In this document: in pieces, positions 7,701 to 16,217 of the stretch | Numbering within the stretch: the stretch's first letter is position 1 | How the letters are laid out: each line of letters starts with the position of its first letter | Assembly (NCBI GenBank): GCA_965229335.1 | Contig: OZ245874.1 | Location: 3,038,001 to 3,102,000, forward strand | DNA from: JAFKFH01 sp017307375 | Lineage (GTDB): Bacteria > Pseudomonadota > Alphaproteobacteria > Ferrovibrionales > Ferrovibrionaceae | Direction: 5' to 3' | DNA: 64,000 nt | Made by a program: the position numbers and the translations under genes | Notes under the pieces: model-generated | The model's input: only the letters and a program-made list of their open reading frames with translations | What the model was told of the DNA's origin: nothing | Databases searched by the model: none

Positions 7701-8048
7701 GGATCCCTCCTGCAAGCCCTTCGGGAGCTGGCATTGTTGCCGCAAAGCGCTGACAGGACAAGGAAACTCGGCGTTTCTGCCCCGGATCGCCGGCTGCAGG
7801 TATTTGTTCCTCGGGTGATCCGGCGCCGCCCGCCCTGATCCTGATGCGGGGCTCCCGGCGACGCTGTGCGGGTGTCCGATTGCCGTCAAATTCATATGTA
7901 GACATACAAATAATCCCGTGAGAAGCTTCGGGATATCAAGAGTTTGCGCTACCTAGTTCTTCGCCATCTCCGTCGATTTGACTAAAGTGTGCGCTCGACT
8001 CCGGCCGGGGGGCCGGACGGGCAAGTTGTAAAGACAGGGAGAGCCACG
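7701..8048. other. Divergent intergenic region between mscL and the Liv binding-protein gene
   Basis: No gene is seen in these 348 bases. The region is relatively AT-rich around 7890-7915 and contains the palindrome TATGT-AG-ACATA at 7895-7906, which resembles GntR/FadR-family operators (GT-N-AC core). A TTGACT hexamer at 7978-7983 lacks a convincing -10 at normal spacing. Both divergent genes must start transcription here. Confidence 0.4.
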
Positions 8049-9260
8049 ATGAAACGTCGTGAATTCCTGGCCGCCGCGGCCGGGGCGACTGCAGCTATTG
8101 GCGCGCCGGGTATCCTGCGGGCGCAGCCGGCACCGATCCGGATCGGTGAGATCAACAGCTACACGGCACAGCCGGCCTTCACCTTGCCCTATCGCAACGG
8201 CTGGCAATTGGCGGCCGAGGAGGTCAACGCCGCCGGCGGCGTGCTCGGCCGCAAGATCGAGGTGATCAGCCGCGACGACGGCGGCAAGCCCGAAGATGCG
8301 GTGCGGCTGGCCAACGAGTTGCTGGCCAACGAGAAGGTCGACGCGCTGTGCGGCACCTTCCTGTCCAACACCGGGCTGGCGGTTTCCGCCTTCTCCAAGC
8401 AGAACAAGAAGTTCTTCCTGGCGGCCGAACCGCTGTCGGACGCCGTGACCTGGTCGCAGGGCCACCGCTATTGCTTCCGCCTGCGCGCCTCGACCTACAT
8501 GCAGGCGGCGATGCTGGTCGAGGAGGCCGCGAAGCTGCCCGCCAAGAAATGGGCACTGGTCTCGCCGAACTACGAGTACGGCCAGTCGGCGGTCAAGTGG
8601 TTCAAGGAGTTGCTGAAGGCCAAGCGCCCCGACGTCGAGTTCGCCGTCGAGCAGTTTCCGGCCCTCGGCAAGATCGACGCCGGCGCCACGGTCCAGGCCC
8701 TGGCGGCCGCCAATCCCGAGGCGATCTTCAACGCGACCTTCGGCCCCGACCTCACCAATCTGGTTCGCCAGGGCAATACGCGCGGGTTGTTCGAGAAGCG
8801 TGCCGTGGTCAGCCTGCTGACCGGCGAGCCCGAATACCTCGACCCGCTGAAGGACGAGACGCCCGAGGGCTGGATCGTGACGGGCTATCCCTGGGAGGCG
8901 ATCGACACCGCGGCGCATACGACCTTCCGGACCGCCTATCAGAAGCGGTTCAACGACTATCCGCGGCTTGGTTCGGTCGTCGGGTACCAGACGATCAAGG
9001 CGATGGCGGCGATCATCGCCAAGGCTGGCGACGTCGATTCCGAAAAGCTGGTCGATGCCGCGCGCGGCATCAGCATGGACAGCCCGTTCGGGCCGCTGAC
9101 TTTCCGGGCGATCGATCATCAGGCGACGATGGGCGCCTATGTCGGCAAGACCGCACTGAAGGGCGGCAAGGGCGTGATGATCGACTGGCGCTATGCCGAC
9201 GGGGCGAAATACCTGCCGGACGATGCCACGGTGAAGACGCTGCGGCCGGACGCAGGCTGA
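8049..9260 (+). CDS. Liv-type ABC transporter substrate-binding protein, Tat-type signal
   Basis: A 403-residue periplasmic binding protein of the branched-chain amino acid (LivJ/LivK) type, fold I. The signal MKRREFLAAAAGATAAIGAPG carries the twin-arginine pattern RR-x-FL, so Tat export is likely. The mature part has the usual features: IRIGEINSYTAQPAF, NGWQLAAEEVNAAGGVLGRKIEV, a DALCGTFLSN ligand-loop and YEYGQSAVKWFKELL. The start is fixed by a GGGAGA site; the longer frame from 7989 begins upstream of the signal. It heads an operon with patatin, LivHM, LivG and LivF. Proteins of this type bind amino acids, amides, or aromatic and short organic acids; the ligand here is unknown. Confidence 0.9.
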   Translation: MKRREFLAAAAGATAAIGAPGILRAQPAPIRIGEINSYTAQPAFTLPYRNGWQLAAEEVNAAGGVLGRKIEVISRDDGGKPEDAVRLANELLANEKVDALCGTFLSNTGLAVSAFSKQNKKFFLAAEPLSDAVTWSQGHRYCFRLRASTYMQAAMLVEEAAKLPAKKWALVSPNYEYGQSAVKWFKELLKAKRPDVEFAVEQFPALGKIDAGATVQALAAANPEAIFNATFGPDLTNLVRQGNTRGLFEKRAVVSLLTGEPEYLDPLKDETPEGWIVTGYPWEAIDTAAHTTFRTAYQKRFNDYPRLGSVVGYQTIKAMAAIIAKAGDVDSEKLVDAARGISMDSPFGPLTFRAIDHQATMGAYVGKTALKGGKGVMIDWRYADGAKYLPDDATVKTLRPDAG

Positions 9261-9293
9261 CGTCAGGCTTGACCATGGCGACTCGCGCCCGCA

Positions 9294-9314
9294 TTATGTT
9301 GCACTGCAGCATAA
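9294..9314. promoter_or_regulatory. PhaR-like inverted repeat upstream of the patatin gene
   Basis: The sequence TTATGTTGC-ACT-GCAGCATAA is a 9-bp inverted repeat with one T/G discrepancy. Its core, TTGCACTGCAGCA, resembles the TGC-rich dyads bound by PhaR regulators of polyhydroxyalkanoate genes. It lies 15 bp before the patatin start codon, where a bound repressor could block transcription or where an RNA hairpin could form. Assignment is by resemblance only. Confidence 0.4.
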
Positions 9315-9329
9315 ATCGAGAGAGTCGCC

Positions 9330-10367
9330 ATGCGTTCCTGGCTTGAAACCACCCGACGGCTGGTTGGGCGGCGCGTCGGCTCGCGCGGTGATCTGGCTGT
9401 CGCGTTGCAGGGGGGCGGCGCCCATGGCGCCTTCACCTGGGGCGTGCTCGACCGCCTGCTGGCCGACGAGGCACCGGCGATCGCGGCGGCGTCCGGCGCC
9501 TCGGCCGGGGCGCTGAACGCCGTGGCGCTGGCGGCGGGGCTGCTCGATGGCGGCCCGACCGGCGCGCGCGACAAGCTTCATGCACTCTGGCGCGCCATCG
9601 CCGATGCGACACCGTTCGGCTGGCGTGGCGTGATGGATTTCTGGGCGCCCGCGCTCAGGATGTTTTCGCCGTACAACTTCAATCCCGGGGCGGCGAACCC
9701 GCTGCGCGAGGTGCTGGGCGATCTGATCGATTTCGAGCGGCTGCGGGCCGAACGGCCGCTGCGCCTCGTGATCTCGGCGACCCATGTCGCCTCCGGCCGG
9801 GCGCGGTTGTTCGACGAGGCCGAGATCAGCCTGGATGCGCTGCTCGCCTCGACCTGCCTGCCCTGGCTGCAGCAGGCGGTGCTGATCGACGGCGACGCCT
9901 ACTGGGACGGTGGCCTGTCGGCCAATCCGCCGGTCCTGGCGCTGGTCGACCGGATGGCGGTTCGCGATCTGCTGCTGGTATCGCTGGTGCCGGAGGAGCG
10001 GCCGGACCTGCCGGTGACCGCGGCCGCGATCGGCGACCGGTTCGGCGAGCTTGCCTTCACCGCGCCGCTGGTGGCCGAACTGGCAGCGCTCGAACGGGCC
10101 AGGCGGCTGGCCGGATCGGGCATCACGCTCGATCCGCTGAAGCGTCGCTATGCCGCCCTGCGCCTGCACCGGCTGACCGACCCGGCCTTGGCCGACCTGC
10201 CGCCCTCGACGCGGCTCGACCCTGACTGGCGGTTCCTGACCCGCCTGTCGGCCCTGGGGCGGGAGGCGGCGGAACGCTGGCTTGCCGGCCTGAAGCCCCC
10301 GGCAAACCAGAATCTCGAAGCGGAGGAGGCCGCAACCGCGTGGACATCGTCGTCGTCCAGTTCCTGA
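9330..10367 (+). CDS. Patatin-like phospholipase
   Basis: A 345-residue patatin-fold serine lipase with a Ser-Asp dyad. The oxyanion hole is QGGGAHGAF (residues 27-35), the nucleophile elbow is SGASAG with Ser58, and the DGG motif holding the catalytic Asp (about residue 193) is in AYWDGGLSANPP. No signal peptide is present, so it is cytoplasmic or membrane-associated. The gene sits between the binding protein and permease genes of a Liv-type ABC operon and overlaps the permease by 28 bp; the last residues (a run of Ser) come from that overlap. Patatins of this size in alphaproteobacteria often act with 3-hydroxybutyrate metabolism, and a PhaR-like site precedes the gene. Confidence 0.9.
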   Translation: MRSWLETTRRLVGRRVGSRGDLAVALQGGGAHGAFTWGVLDRLLADEAPAIAAASGASAGALNAVALAAGLLDGGPTGARDKLHALWRAIADATPFGWRGVMDFWAPALRMFSPYNFNPGAANPLREVLGDLIDFERLRAERPLRLVISATHVASGRARLFDEAEISLDALLASTCLPWLQQAVLIDGDAYWDGGLSANPPVLALVDRMAVRDLLLVSLVPEERPDLPVTAAAIGDRFGELAFTAPLVAELAALERARRLAGSGITLDPLKRRYAALRLHRLTDPALADLPPSTRLDPDWRFLTRLSALGREAAERWLAGLKPPANQNLEAEEAATAWTSSSSSS

Positions 10368-12190
10368 CCGGCCTGGCCAGCGCCTCGTCGCTGTTCCTGG
10401 TCGCCTCGGGCCTTTCGATCATCTTCGGCGTCAGCCGCATCGTCAATTTCGCCCATGGCAGCTTCTACATGCTGGGCGCCTATCTCGCCTGGACGCTGGT
10501 CGAGCGGCTGCCCTACGGACCGCTCGGGTTCTGGGGCGGCATCGTCGGCGCGGCCGCGATCGTCGCGCTGCTCGGCCTGGTGATGGAATTCGTGCTGCTG
10601 CGGCGCATCTATCGCGCGCCTGAGCTGTTCCAACTGCTGGCCACCTTCGGCGTCGTGCTGATCGTGCAGGATGCGACTCTCTGGCTGTGGGGGCCGCAGG
10701 ATCTGCTGGGGCCGCGGGCGCCCGGGCTGCGCGGCGCGGTCACGATCCTGGGCCAGCGCTTTCCGCAATACGACCTGCTGCTGATCTTCATCGGCCCGGT
10801 CGTGCTGGCGCTGCTCTGGCTGCTCTTCACCCGCACGCGCTGGGGCACGCTGGTCCGGGCCGCCACCCAGGACCGCGAGATGGTCGGGGCGCTCGGGGTC
10901 GACCAGAAACTTCTGTTCACCACCGTCTTCATGCTGGGCTCGTTCCTTGCCGGTCTCGGCGGCGCGCTGCAATTGCCGCGTGAATCGGTCAACCTGCAGA
11001 TGGACCTGACGATCATCACCGACGCCTTCGTGGTCGTCGTGGTCGGCGGCATGGGCAGCCTCGGCGGCGCCTTCCTCGCGGCGCTGCTGATCGGCGTGCT
11101 GCATGCCTTCGGCATCGTCGTCTTTCCCAAGATCACGTTGGTCCTGATCTTCCTGGTCATGGCCGTGGTGCTGGTGCTGCGCCCCTATGGCCTGATGGGG
11201 CGCAAGCCCGGCCCGGTGGCCGCGACCGTCGGGCTCGTCACCCCGCTGATCGGGCCGACGCCGCGGGCATTGGTCTGGCTCGGCCTTGTGGCCGGGGCCC
11301 TGCTCGTGCTGGCGCCGCTGTTCGTCGGCGACTACACGCTGACCATCCTCAGCGAGATGGCGATCCTGGCGCTGTTTGCCGCCTCGCTGCATTTCATGAT
11401 GGGGCCGGGCGGCATGGCGAGCTTCGGTCACGCCGCCTATTTCGGCCTGGGGGCCTATGCCGCCGCCTTGCTGATGCGCCAGCTCGGCCTCGGCATGCCG
11501 CTCGGGCTGGTCGCGGCGCCCCTGGCCGGCGCGGCCTTCGGCCTGCTGTTCGGCTGGTTCTGCGTGCGGCTGTCGGGCGTCTATCTCGCCATGCTGACGC
11601 TCGCCTTCGCCCAGATCTGCTGGTCGGTCGCCTTCCAGTGGGTCGAACTGACCGGCGGCGACAACGGCCTGCTCAATATCCTGCCGTCGGGCTGGGCGCA
11701 GACGCGGCAAGGCTTCTACTGGCTGGCGCTGGTGCTTTCGATCGCGGGCATCCTGCTGCTGCGCTGGCTGATCCGCACGCCGTTCGGCCATGCCCTGCGC
11801 GCCGCGCGCGACAATCCGCTGCGGGCCGAGGCGGTCGGCATGGCGGTCGGACGGCTGCAATGGGCGGGGTTTGCGGTCGCCGCGTCGTTCGCCGGGTTCG
11901 CCGGCGGGCTCTATGCCTATTTCAAGGGATCGGTCTTCCCGACCTTCATCTCGATCCCGCGCTCGGTCGATGCGCTGCTGATGGTGCTGCTCGGCGGTGT
12001 CGACACGCTGGCCGGGCCGATCGTCGGGGCCGTCGTCTATACCGGCCTGCATGAGCAGTTGATGAGCCTCACCGATTACTGGCGCGCCATCCTCGGCCTG
12101 ATCATCGTGGTCCTGGTGGTCGCCTTCCCGCAGGGCCTGGCCGGTCAGGCCCGCGACTGGTGGCTGGCGCGCAACGGGGGGCGGGCATGA
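10340..12190 (+). CDS. Fused LivH-LivM ABC permease
   Basis: A 616-residue double permease. Residues 1 to about 290 are a LivH-type domain (GLSIIFGVSRIVNFAHGSFYMLGAY at the start; DAFVVVVVGGMGSLGGAFLAALLIG near its end); residues about 300-616 are LivM-type (LHFMMGPGGMASFGHAAYFGLGAYAAA; ARDNPLRAEAVGM coupling helix; LLMVLLGGVDTLAGPIVGAVVY). In most bacteria these are two genes. GTG 10340 is used as start, with GGAGGA ten bases before it; it lies within the patatin gene. The protein would form the whole membrane channel for the binding protein at 8049, energised by LivG and LivF downstream, to which it is coupled by an ATGA overlap. Confidence 0.93.
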   Translation: MDIVVVQFLTGLASASSLFLVASGLSIIFGVSRIVNFAHGSFYMLGAYLAWTLVERLPYGPLGFWGGIVGAAAIVALLGLVMEFVLLRRIYRAPELFQLLATFGVVLIVQDATLWLWGPQDLLGPRAPGLRGAVTILGQRFPQYDLLLIFIGPVVLALLWLLFTRTRWGTLVRAATQDREMVGALGVDQKLLFTTVFMLGSFLAGLGGALQLPRESVNLQMDLTIITDAFVVVVVGGMGSLGGAFLAALLIGVLHAFGIVVFPKITLVLIFLVMAVVLVLRPYGLMGRKPGPVAATVGLVTPLIGPTPRALVWLGLVAGALLVLAPLFVGDYTLTILSEMAILALFAASLHFMMGPGGMASFGHAAYFGLGAYAAALLMRQLGLGMPLGLVAAPLAGAAFGLLFGWFCVRLSGVYLAMLTLAFAQICWSVAFQWVELTGGDNGLLNILPSGWAQTRQGFYWLALVLSIAGILLLRWLIRTPFGHALRAARDNPLRAEAVGMAVGRLQWAGFAVAASFAGFAGGLYAYFKGSVFPTFISIPRSVDALLMVLLGGVDTLAGPIVGAVVYTGLHEQLMSLTDYWRAILGLIIVVLVVAFPQGLAGQARDWWLARNGGRA

Positions 12191-12951
12191 GTGCGGTTCT
12201 GGCTGTCGACGGCCTGCGCAAGAGCTTCGGCGGCGTCCACGCCGTCCAGGGCGTCCAGTTCGCGCTCGGCGCCGGCGAGATGCTGGCGCTGATCGGCCCG
12301 AACGGGGCCGGCAAGTCGACCTGCTTCAACATGCTGAACGGCCAGATCCGGCCCGATGGCGGCACGGTGATGCTCGATGGCCGCGACATCACCGGCATGA
12401 AGCCGCGCGACGTCTGGCGGCTCGGGGTCGGCCGCACCTTCCAGATCACCGCGACCTTCGCCTCGTTCACCGTGGCCGAGAACGTGCAACTGGCGCTGTC
12501 CTCGTATCATCGCCGCCTGACGACGCTGTGGCGCCGTGCTTCCAGCCTCGACCGCGACGAGGCGCTGGCGCTGCTGCGCCAGGTCGGCATGGCCGACCAG
12601 GCCGACCGCCAGACCGGCATCCTGGCCTATGGCGACCTGAAGCGCGTGGAACTGGCGATCGCGCTGGCCAACCGGCCGCGTCTGCTGCTGATGGACGAGC
12701 CCACCGCCGGCATGGCGCCGCAGGAACGTGTCGGCCTGATGGCCCTGACCGCACGGCTGGCGCGCGAACAGGGCATCGCCGTTCTGTTCACCGAACATGA
12801 CATGGACGTGGTCTTCGGCCATGCCGACCGCGTCATGGTGCTGGAGCGCGGCCGCAAGATCGCCGAGGGTACGCCCGAGGCGGTGCGGTCCGACGAACGG
12901 GTGCAGGCGATCTATCTCGGCTCCGGTGCGATGTACGGGGAGGGGCACTGA
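12187..12951 (+). CDS. LivG-type ABC ATPase
   Basis: A 254-residue nucleotide-binding subunit of the Liv-type importer. Walker A is GPNGAGKST (residues 37-45), the Q-loop region reads GRTFQITATFASFTVAENV, the signature position reads LAYGDLKRVELAIAL (a variant of LSGGQ normal for LivG), and Walker B is LLLMDEPTAGMAP, followed by the switch His in FTEHDMDVVF. ATG 12187 overlaps the permease stop (ATGA); starting at 12160 would add nine residues read from the permease. Followed at once by LivF with a one-base overlap. Confidence 0.93.
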   Translation: MSAVLAVDGLRKSFGGVHAVQGVQFALGAGEMLALIGPNGAGKSTCFNMLNGQIRPDGGTVMLDGRDITGMKPRDVWRLGVGRTFQITATFASFTVAENVQLALSSYHRRLTTLWRRASSLDRDEALALLRQVGMADQADRQTGILAYGDLKRVELAIALANRPRLLLMDEPTAGMAPQERVGLMALTARLAREQGIAVLFTEHDMDVVFGHADRVMVLERGRKIAEGTPEAVRSDERVQAIYLGSGAMYGEGH

Positions 12952-13652
12952 TGCTGACCGTCCAGGGCCTCGACGCCCATTACGGGCTGGCCCATATCCT
13001 CGCCGGCATCGAGCTGACCGTGCAGCGCGGCGAAGTCGTGGTGCTGCTCGGCCGCAACGGCGCGGGCAAGTCGACAACACTGAAGTCCATCATCGGCCTC
13101 GTTCGCCCCAGCGCGGGACAGATCACCTTCGAGGGGCAGGGGATCGCCGGCCGCTCGCCGTCGACCATCGCCCGCCTCGGGCTCGGTTACGTGCCGGAGG
13201 AGCGGCGGATCTTCACCGAACTGACGGTGCGCGAGAACCTCGAGGTCGGGCGTCAGAAGCCGCGGCAGGGTGTGCCGCATTGGACGCCGGAGAAACTCTA
13301 CGCGCTGTTTCCCAATCTCGCCGAGATGAAGGACCGTCCCGGCGGCCGCATGTCCGGTGGCGAGCAGCAGATGCTGACCATCGCCCGCACGCTGATGGGC
13401 AATCCGCGGCTGATCCTGCTCGACGAACCTTCCGAGGGGCTGTCGCCCTTGATCGTCGAGCAGATGGCCGACGCGATCGCCGCGCTGAAGCGCGACGGCA
13501 TGACCGTACTGCTGTCGGAACAGAGCCTGCATTTCGCCGCCCGCGTCGCCGACCGCGCCTATATCATCGAGAAGGGCCGCATCCGCCACGAAGCCGGCAT
13601 GACGGCGCTGCTGGCCGACGCGGACGTGCGACAGCGCTATCTGGCGGTCTGA
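12951..13652 (+). CDS. LivF-type ABC ATPase
   Basis: A 233-residue second ATPase of the same transporter. Walker A is GRNGAGKST (34-42), followed by GYVPEERRIFTELTVRENL typical of LivF, signature RMSGGEQQMLTIARTL and Walker B LILLDEPSEGLSP; the switch His is replaced by the usual SEQS of LivF proteins. Start TGATG overlaps the LivG stop by one base. It is the last gene of the operon; its stop is immediately followed by a minus-strand FAD-oxidase remnant, and no terminator hairpin is visible. Confidence 0.93.
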   Translation: MLTVQGLDAHYGLAHILAGIELTVQRGEVVVLLGRNGAGKSTTLKSIIGLVRPSAGQITFEGQGIAGRSPSTIARLGLGYVPEERRIFTELTVRENLEVGRQKPRQGVPHWTPEKLYALFPNLAEMKDRPGGRMSGGEQQMLTIARTLMGNPRLILLDEPSEGLSPLIVEQMADAIAALKRDGMTVLLSEQSLHFAARVADRAYIIEKGRIRHEAGMTALLADADVRQRYLAV

Positions 13653-13890
13653 GCTGCGACCACCTTGTCCGGGTTCAGCACGTTGCCGGGATCCAGCGTC
13701 CGCTTCAGCGTGCGCATCAGGTCGATCTCGACCGCCGGTTTGTAATGCGTGATCTCGTCGCGCTTCAGCCGGCCCAGGCCGTGTTCGGCCGAGATCGAGC
13801 CGCCCTCGGGTTTCTGCGCCTCCGACATCGCTTCCCGCAGGAACCACAGCGCCTTGGCCTGCTCGATCGTGTCGGTGACCGCGGCATCCG
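13653..13890 (-). pseudogene. Internally deleted 3' remnant of the FAD-binding oxidase gene
   Basis: Read on the minus strand this encodes a truncated copy of the C terminus of the FAD oxidase at 17420-18844: DTIEQAKALWFLREAMSEAQKPEGGSI joined directly to SAEHGLGRLKRDEITHYKP and onward to DPGNVLNPDKVV. The intact gene has about 80 more residues between the two GGSI sequences. The join lies at the direct repeat GATCGAGCC, which occurs at both deletion ends in the intact copy (about 17563 and 17801). DNA identity to the intact gene outside the deletion is very high by eye, so the duplication is recent or kept similar by recombination. No start codon or FAD domain remains. Confidence 0.8.
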
Positions 13891-13893
13891 CTC

Positions 13894-14069
13894 TTTTCCG
13901 CCTCGTCGGCAAATGCCGCAAGGGCCGGCACTCCGACGTCGAGGTCCACCTGCTGTTCCCAGCGGGATTGTGCCGGATCTCCTGGATTTCGAACTGGCAA
14001 CTCGCCGCAGACGCAGCGCGCGACCAGTTGGAAGCCTTCAGGCAGGTGGTGGAGAAGAACTGGCCGTAG
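13894..14069 (+). pseudogene. 3' remnant of a secreted tandem-family paralogue
   Basis: In one plus-strand frame this reads LVGKCRKGRHSDVEVHLLF, then a Trp-containing stretch and VVEKNWP-stop. The same ending pattern (Cys, charged residues, HLLF, aromatic residues, E-K-N-W-P-stop) closes the intact paralogue at 14178-15176. No signal peptide or N-terminal domain remains, and the 5' side runs directly into the FAD-oxidase remnant on the opposite strand, so this is the tail of a lost family member. The next 108 bases, up to 14177, hold no gene. Confidence 0.7.
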
Positions 14070-14177
14070 CACCGGACGCCGTGACGTTCCATTTCGGCCA
14101 TAAAGACGACATTTTCCAGAAATGATACTATCTGATCGTGTGGCGCGGCACTCGCCCCACCAAGTCGGGGGACGCCG

Positions 14178-15176
14178 ATGACGCACCGTGGTCTGGGTCT
14201 GTTGCTCGGTTTCGTCCTGGCACTCCCGTCGGCGGCCGGGCAGGCGCAAACGGCCCTCACGCCCGTCGATACCCAGGTCGTTGCGGGGGCGGGCGAGTGG
14301 ACGGTGACGGCGCTGGCCCAGAAGGGCACCGGGGCTTTTGCCGCCTGCATCGCCCTGAAGCTGCTCAACGATGGCCGATACTCGTTCACCCTCAGCCGCG
14401 ACGGTCGCTTCGCCATGAGCATCACCCGGCCCGGCTGGCGCCTGGCGGGTCTGCCGGCCGTCACGGCGTCGATCGACGGCAAGGCGCGGCAGCTATCGGT
14501 AACCGGGCCGGAAGACGGCAGGCTGACGATCGACCTGCGCGACCAGGAGGCGCTGGTCGCCGATCTGCGGAAAGGACGCGTGCTGCAGATCGCGACGACA
14601 CCGGCCGTCCAGGTCAGCCTGTCGGGCACCGGGCGCGCCATCGATGCGCTGAAGGATTGCGTCGCCAAGGAGCGTATCGAGGCGAAGGGCGCGGCGGGCA
14701 AGTCCACTGCCCGCGGCATCGCGGAGGAAAAGGTCCATGCGCGCGACTGGTTCAGGCAGAAGATCGCGCCGGCGATGTCCACCCTGCAACTGAGTTTGCT
14801 GGGCGATGCCGAAGCCGCCGCGATGGATCACTTCACGTCCGGCGAGATCGTGCAGGCCTGGCGCCTGCGCGACGACGTACCCGGCATGCTGCGCGTGTTC
14901 GACGCCCAGAAATATTCGCTCGAACGGCTGGAGGCGATGATGCGGCAGGTCGGCCCTTCGGCCTGCAAGGAGCAGTACGTGCCGCAAGCCCCATCGCTGA
15001 CCGGCGGGCGGATCAAGATGATCACGGGGCGATGCGGCCAGAAACAGGAACTCCATCTCCTGTTCATGTCGACGGCGGGCCATGCCTATTGGATCATGCA
15101 TCTCGACGTGCCGCCGGACCAGGAGGCGCGGATCGGCGCCGCCTACATGGCGGCGGTTGAGAAGAACTGGCCGTAG
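14178..15176 (+). CDS. Secreted two-domain protein of a local tandem family (copy 1, intact)
   Basis: A 332-residue exported protein of unknown function. The signal peptide is MTHRGLGLLLGFVLALPSAAGQA. The N-terminal domain (to about residue 160) has a Trp in EWTVTALA, a lone Cys (FAACIAL), GWRLAGLPAV and ends AIDALKDCV; the two Cys could pair. This part recalls IalB-like periplasmic proteins, but weakly. A linker rich in Lys and Ala leads to a C-terminal domain beginning DWFRQKIAP, with SACKEQYVPQ, TGRCGQKQELHLLF and a final EKNWP. The downstream paralogue has both domains, and remnants lie on either side. No catalytic motif is seen. Confidence 0.75.
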   Translation: MTHRGLGLLLGFVLALPSAAGQAQTALTPVDTQVVAGAGEWTVTALAQKGTGAFAACIALKLLNDGRYSFTLSRDGRFAMSITRPGWRLAGLPAVTASIDGKARQLSVTGPEDGRLTIDLRDQEALVADLRKGRVLQIATTPAVQVSLSGTGRAIDALKDCVAKERIEAKGAAGKSTARGIAEEKVHARDWFRQKIAPAMSTLQLSLLGDAEAAAMDHFTSGEIVQAWRLRDDVPGMLRVFDAQKYSLERLEAMMRQVGPSACKEQYVPQAPSLTGGRIKMITGRCGQKQELHLLFMSTAGHAYWIMHLDVPPDQEARIGAAYMAAVEKNWP

Positions 15177-15202
15177 CGCCGGCAGTGTCGGGGGGGGCTT
15201 TG

Positions 15203-16192
15203 GTGAAACGCTTCTGCGTCGCGGCGCTGGCCGCACTCGTCTGGATCGGGACCGGCGCCGTGGCGCACGCCCTGCCCGAGACCCGCGAGGTCGAGGAACG
15301 GGAGATTGGCGGCTGGACGCTGCAGGCGATGGTCGGCAAGGACGACAGCAGCTTCGAATACTGCAGTGTCGGCAGGCTTTTCGACGGGGGTGTCCGGCTG
15401 ACTTTCGTGCTCGATCGCCGGCATAGCCTGGGGATGGTGGCGTCGGCGCCATCATGGAGGTTTGGCCGTCAGGATCAGCTTTCCCTGGCGATCGACAACG
15501 GCGCGGGGTACCGGCTGAAAAGTGGCAGGGTCCGCGATTCCGAGATCACCGCCACCCTGTCCGACGAGGCGGCGATGCTCAGCGAACTGCGCCGGGGCCG
15601 CGAACTGCGGTTCGTTTCCGTGCCGGGCGATATTCGGATCAGACTGGCGGGCAGCGCCCGCGCCCTTGATGCGCTGAACGACTGCGCCCGCCGGCATGGC
15701 GCGCCGAAGGCCGGGGATGCCGCCAGTCCGGCGCCGGCCCGGCGCTCCGAAGCGCAGGAGGCGGCCTATGCCGCCACATGGTTTACGACGAAAATCGTCC
15801 CCGAAATCCCCGAGATGCGGGTCGCCGACGCTGCCGCCGCCAAATCCCTCGTCGGAGACGCCAAGGGGTTGGTTCAGCTCTGGTTTTTGCACCGGTCTAT
15901 CGGCATCCTGACGGTTTTGAACGCCGATGGCACCACGTTCGAGATAATGGAAGCGGTGATCAATTCCTTGGGCCGTGACCAGTGCAAGGGGACCTTCGTG
16001 CCGGGATCCCTTGGATGGTACGGCCGGATCGGTCGGATCGTCGGCTCATGCGACGGCAAGTACCAGCTCCACATGCTGTTCAATTCGGCGGGCGGCTTTC
16101 TCTATTGGATTTTGCAGCAGCGTGTGTCGATCGACGACTTGCCGCCCCTTGCCGCCGATCTGAGGATGGCGATCGAGCGGCATTGGCCGTAA
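15203..16192 (+). CDS. Secreted two-domain protein of a local tandem family (copy 2, intact)
   Basis: A 329-residue paralogue of the preceding gene. GTG 15203 is preferred: it gives the signal MKRFCVAALAALVWIGTGAVAHA and follows a GGGGGGG ribosome site by seven bases, whereas GTG 15185 adds six non-signal residues. The N-terminal domain shows GGWTLQAM, EYCSVGRL and ALDALNDCAR; the C-terminal domain shows TWFTTKIVPEIPEM, DQCKGTFVPG, GSCDGKYQLHMLF, YWILQQ and ends ERHWP. The four Cys positions match copy 1, supporting two conserved disulfides. Divergence from copy 1 is high although they are adjacent, so the duplication is old. The gap to the previous gene is 26 bp. Confidence 0.75.
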   Translation: MKRFCVAALAALVWIGTGAVAHALPETREVEEREIGGWTLQAMVGKDDSSFEYCSVGRLFDGGVRLTFVLDRRHSLGMVASAPSWRFGRQDQLSLAIDNGAGYRLKSGRVRDSEITATLSDEAAMLSELRRGRELRFVSVPGDIRIRLAGSARALDALNDCARRHGAPKAGDAASPAPARRSEAQEAAYAATWFTTKIVPEIPEMRVADAAAAKSLVGDAKGLVQLWFLHRSIGILTVLNADGTTFEIMEAVINSLGRDQCKGTFVPGSLGWYGRIGRIVGSCDGKYQLHMLFNSAGGFLYWILQQRVSIDDLPPLAADLRMAIERHWP

Positions 16193-16217
16193 TCAGCCCC
16201 ATCGCTTTCGGAGGGAG

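Noticed and set aside
7978..7983. TTGACT as -35 of the Liv binding-protein gene
   Set aside because: No acceptable -10 hexamer lies 16-18 bp downstream; the area is GC-rich.
10148..12052. Open frame of about 634 codons antisense to the LivHM fusion
   Set aside because: Composition dominated by Gln, Asp, Arg and Gly with no domain; the sense strand is an obvious double permease.
13653..14177. Mobile element or insertion sequence at the scrambled junction
   Set aside because: No transposase fragment, terminal inverted repeats or target duplication were seen; the parts are explained by remnants of two local gene families.
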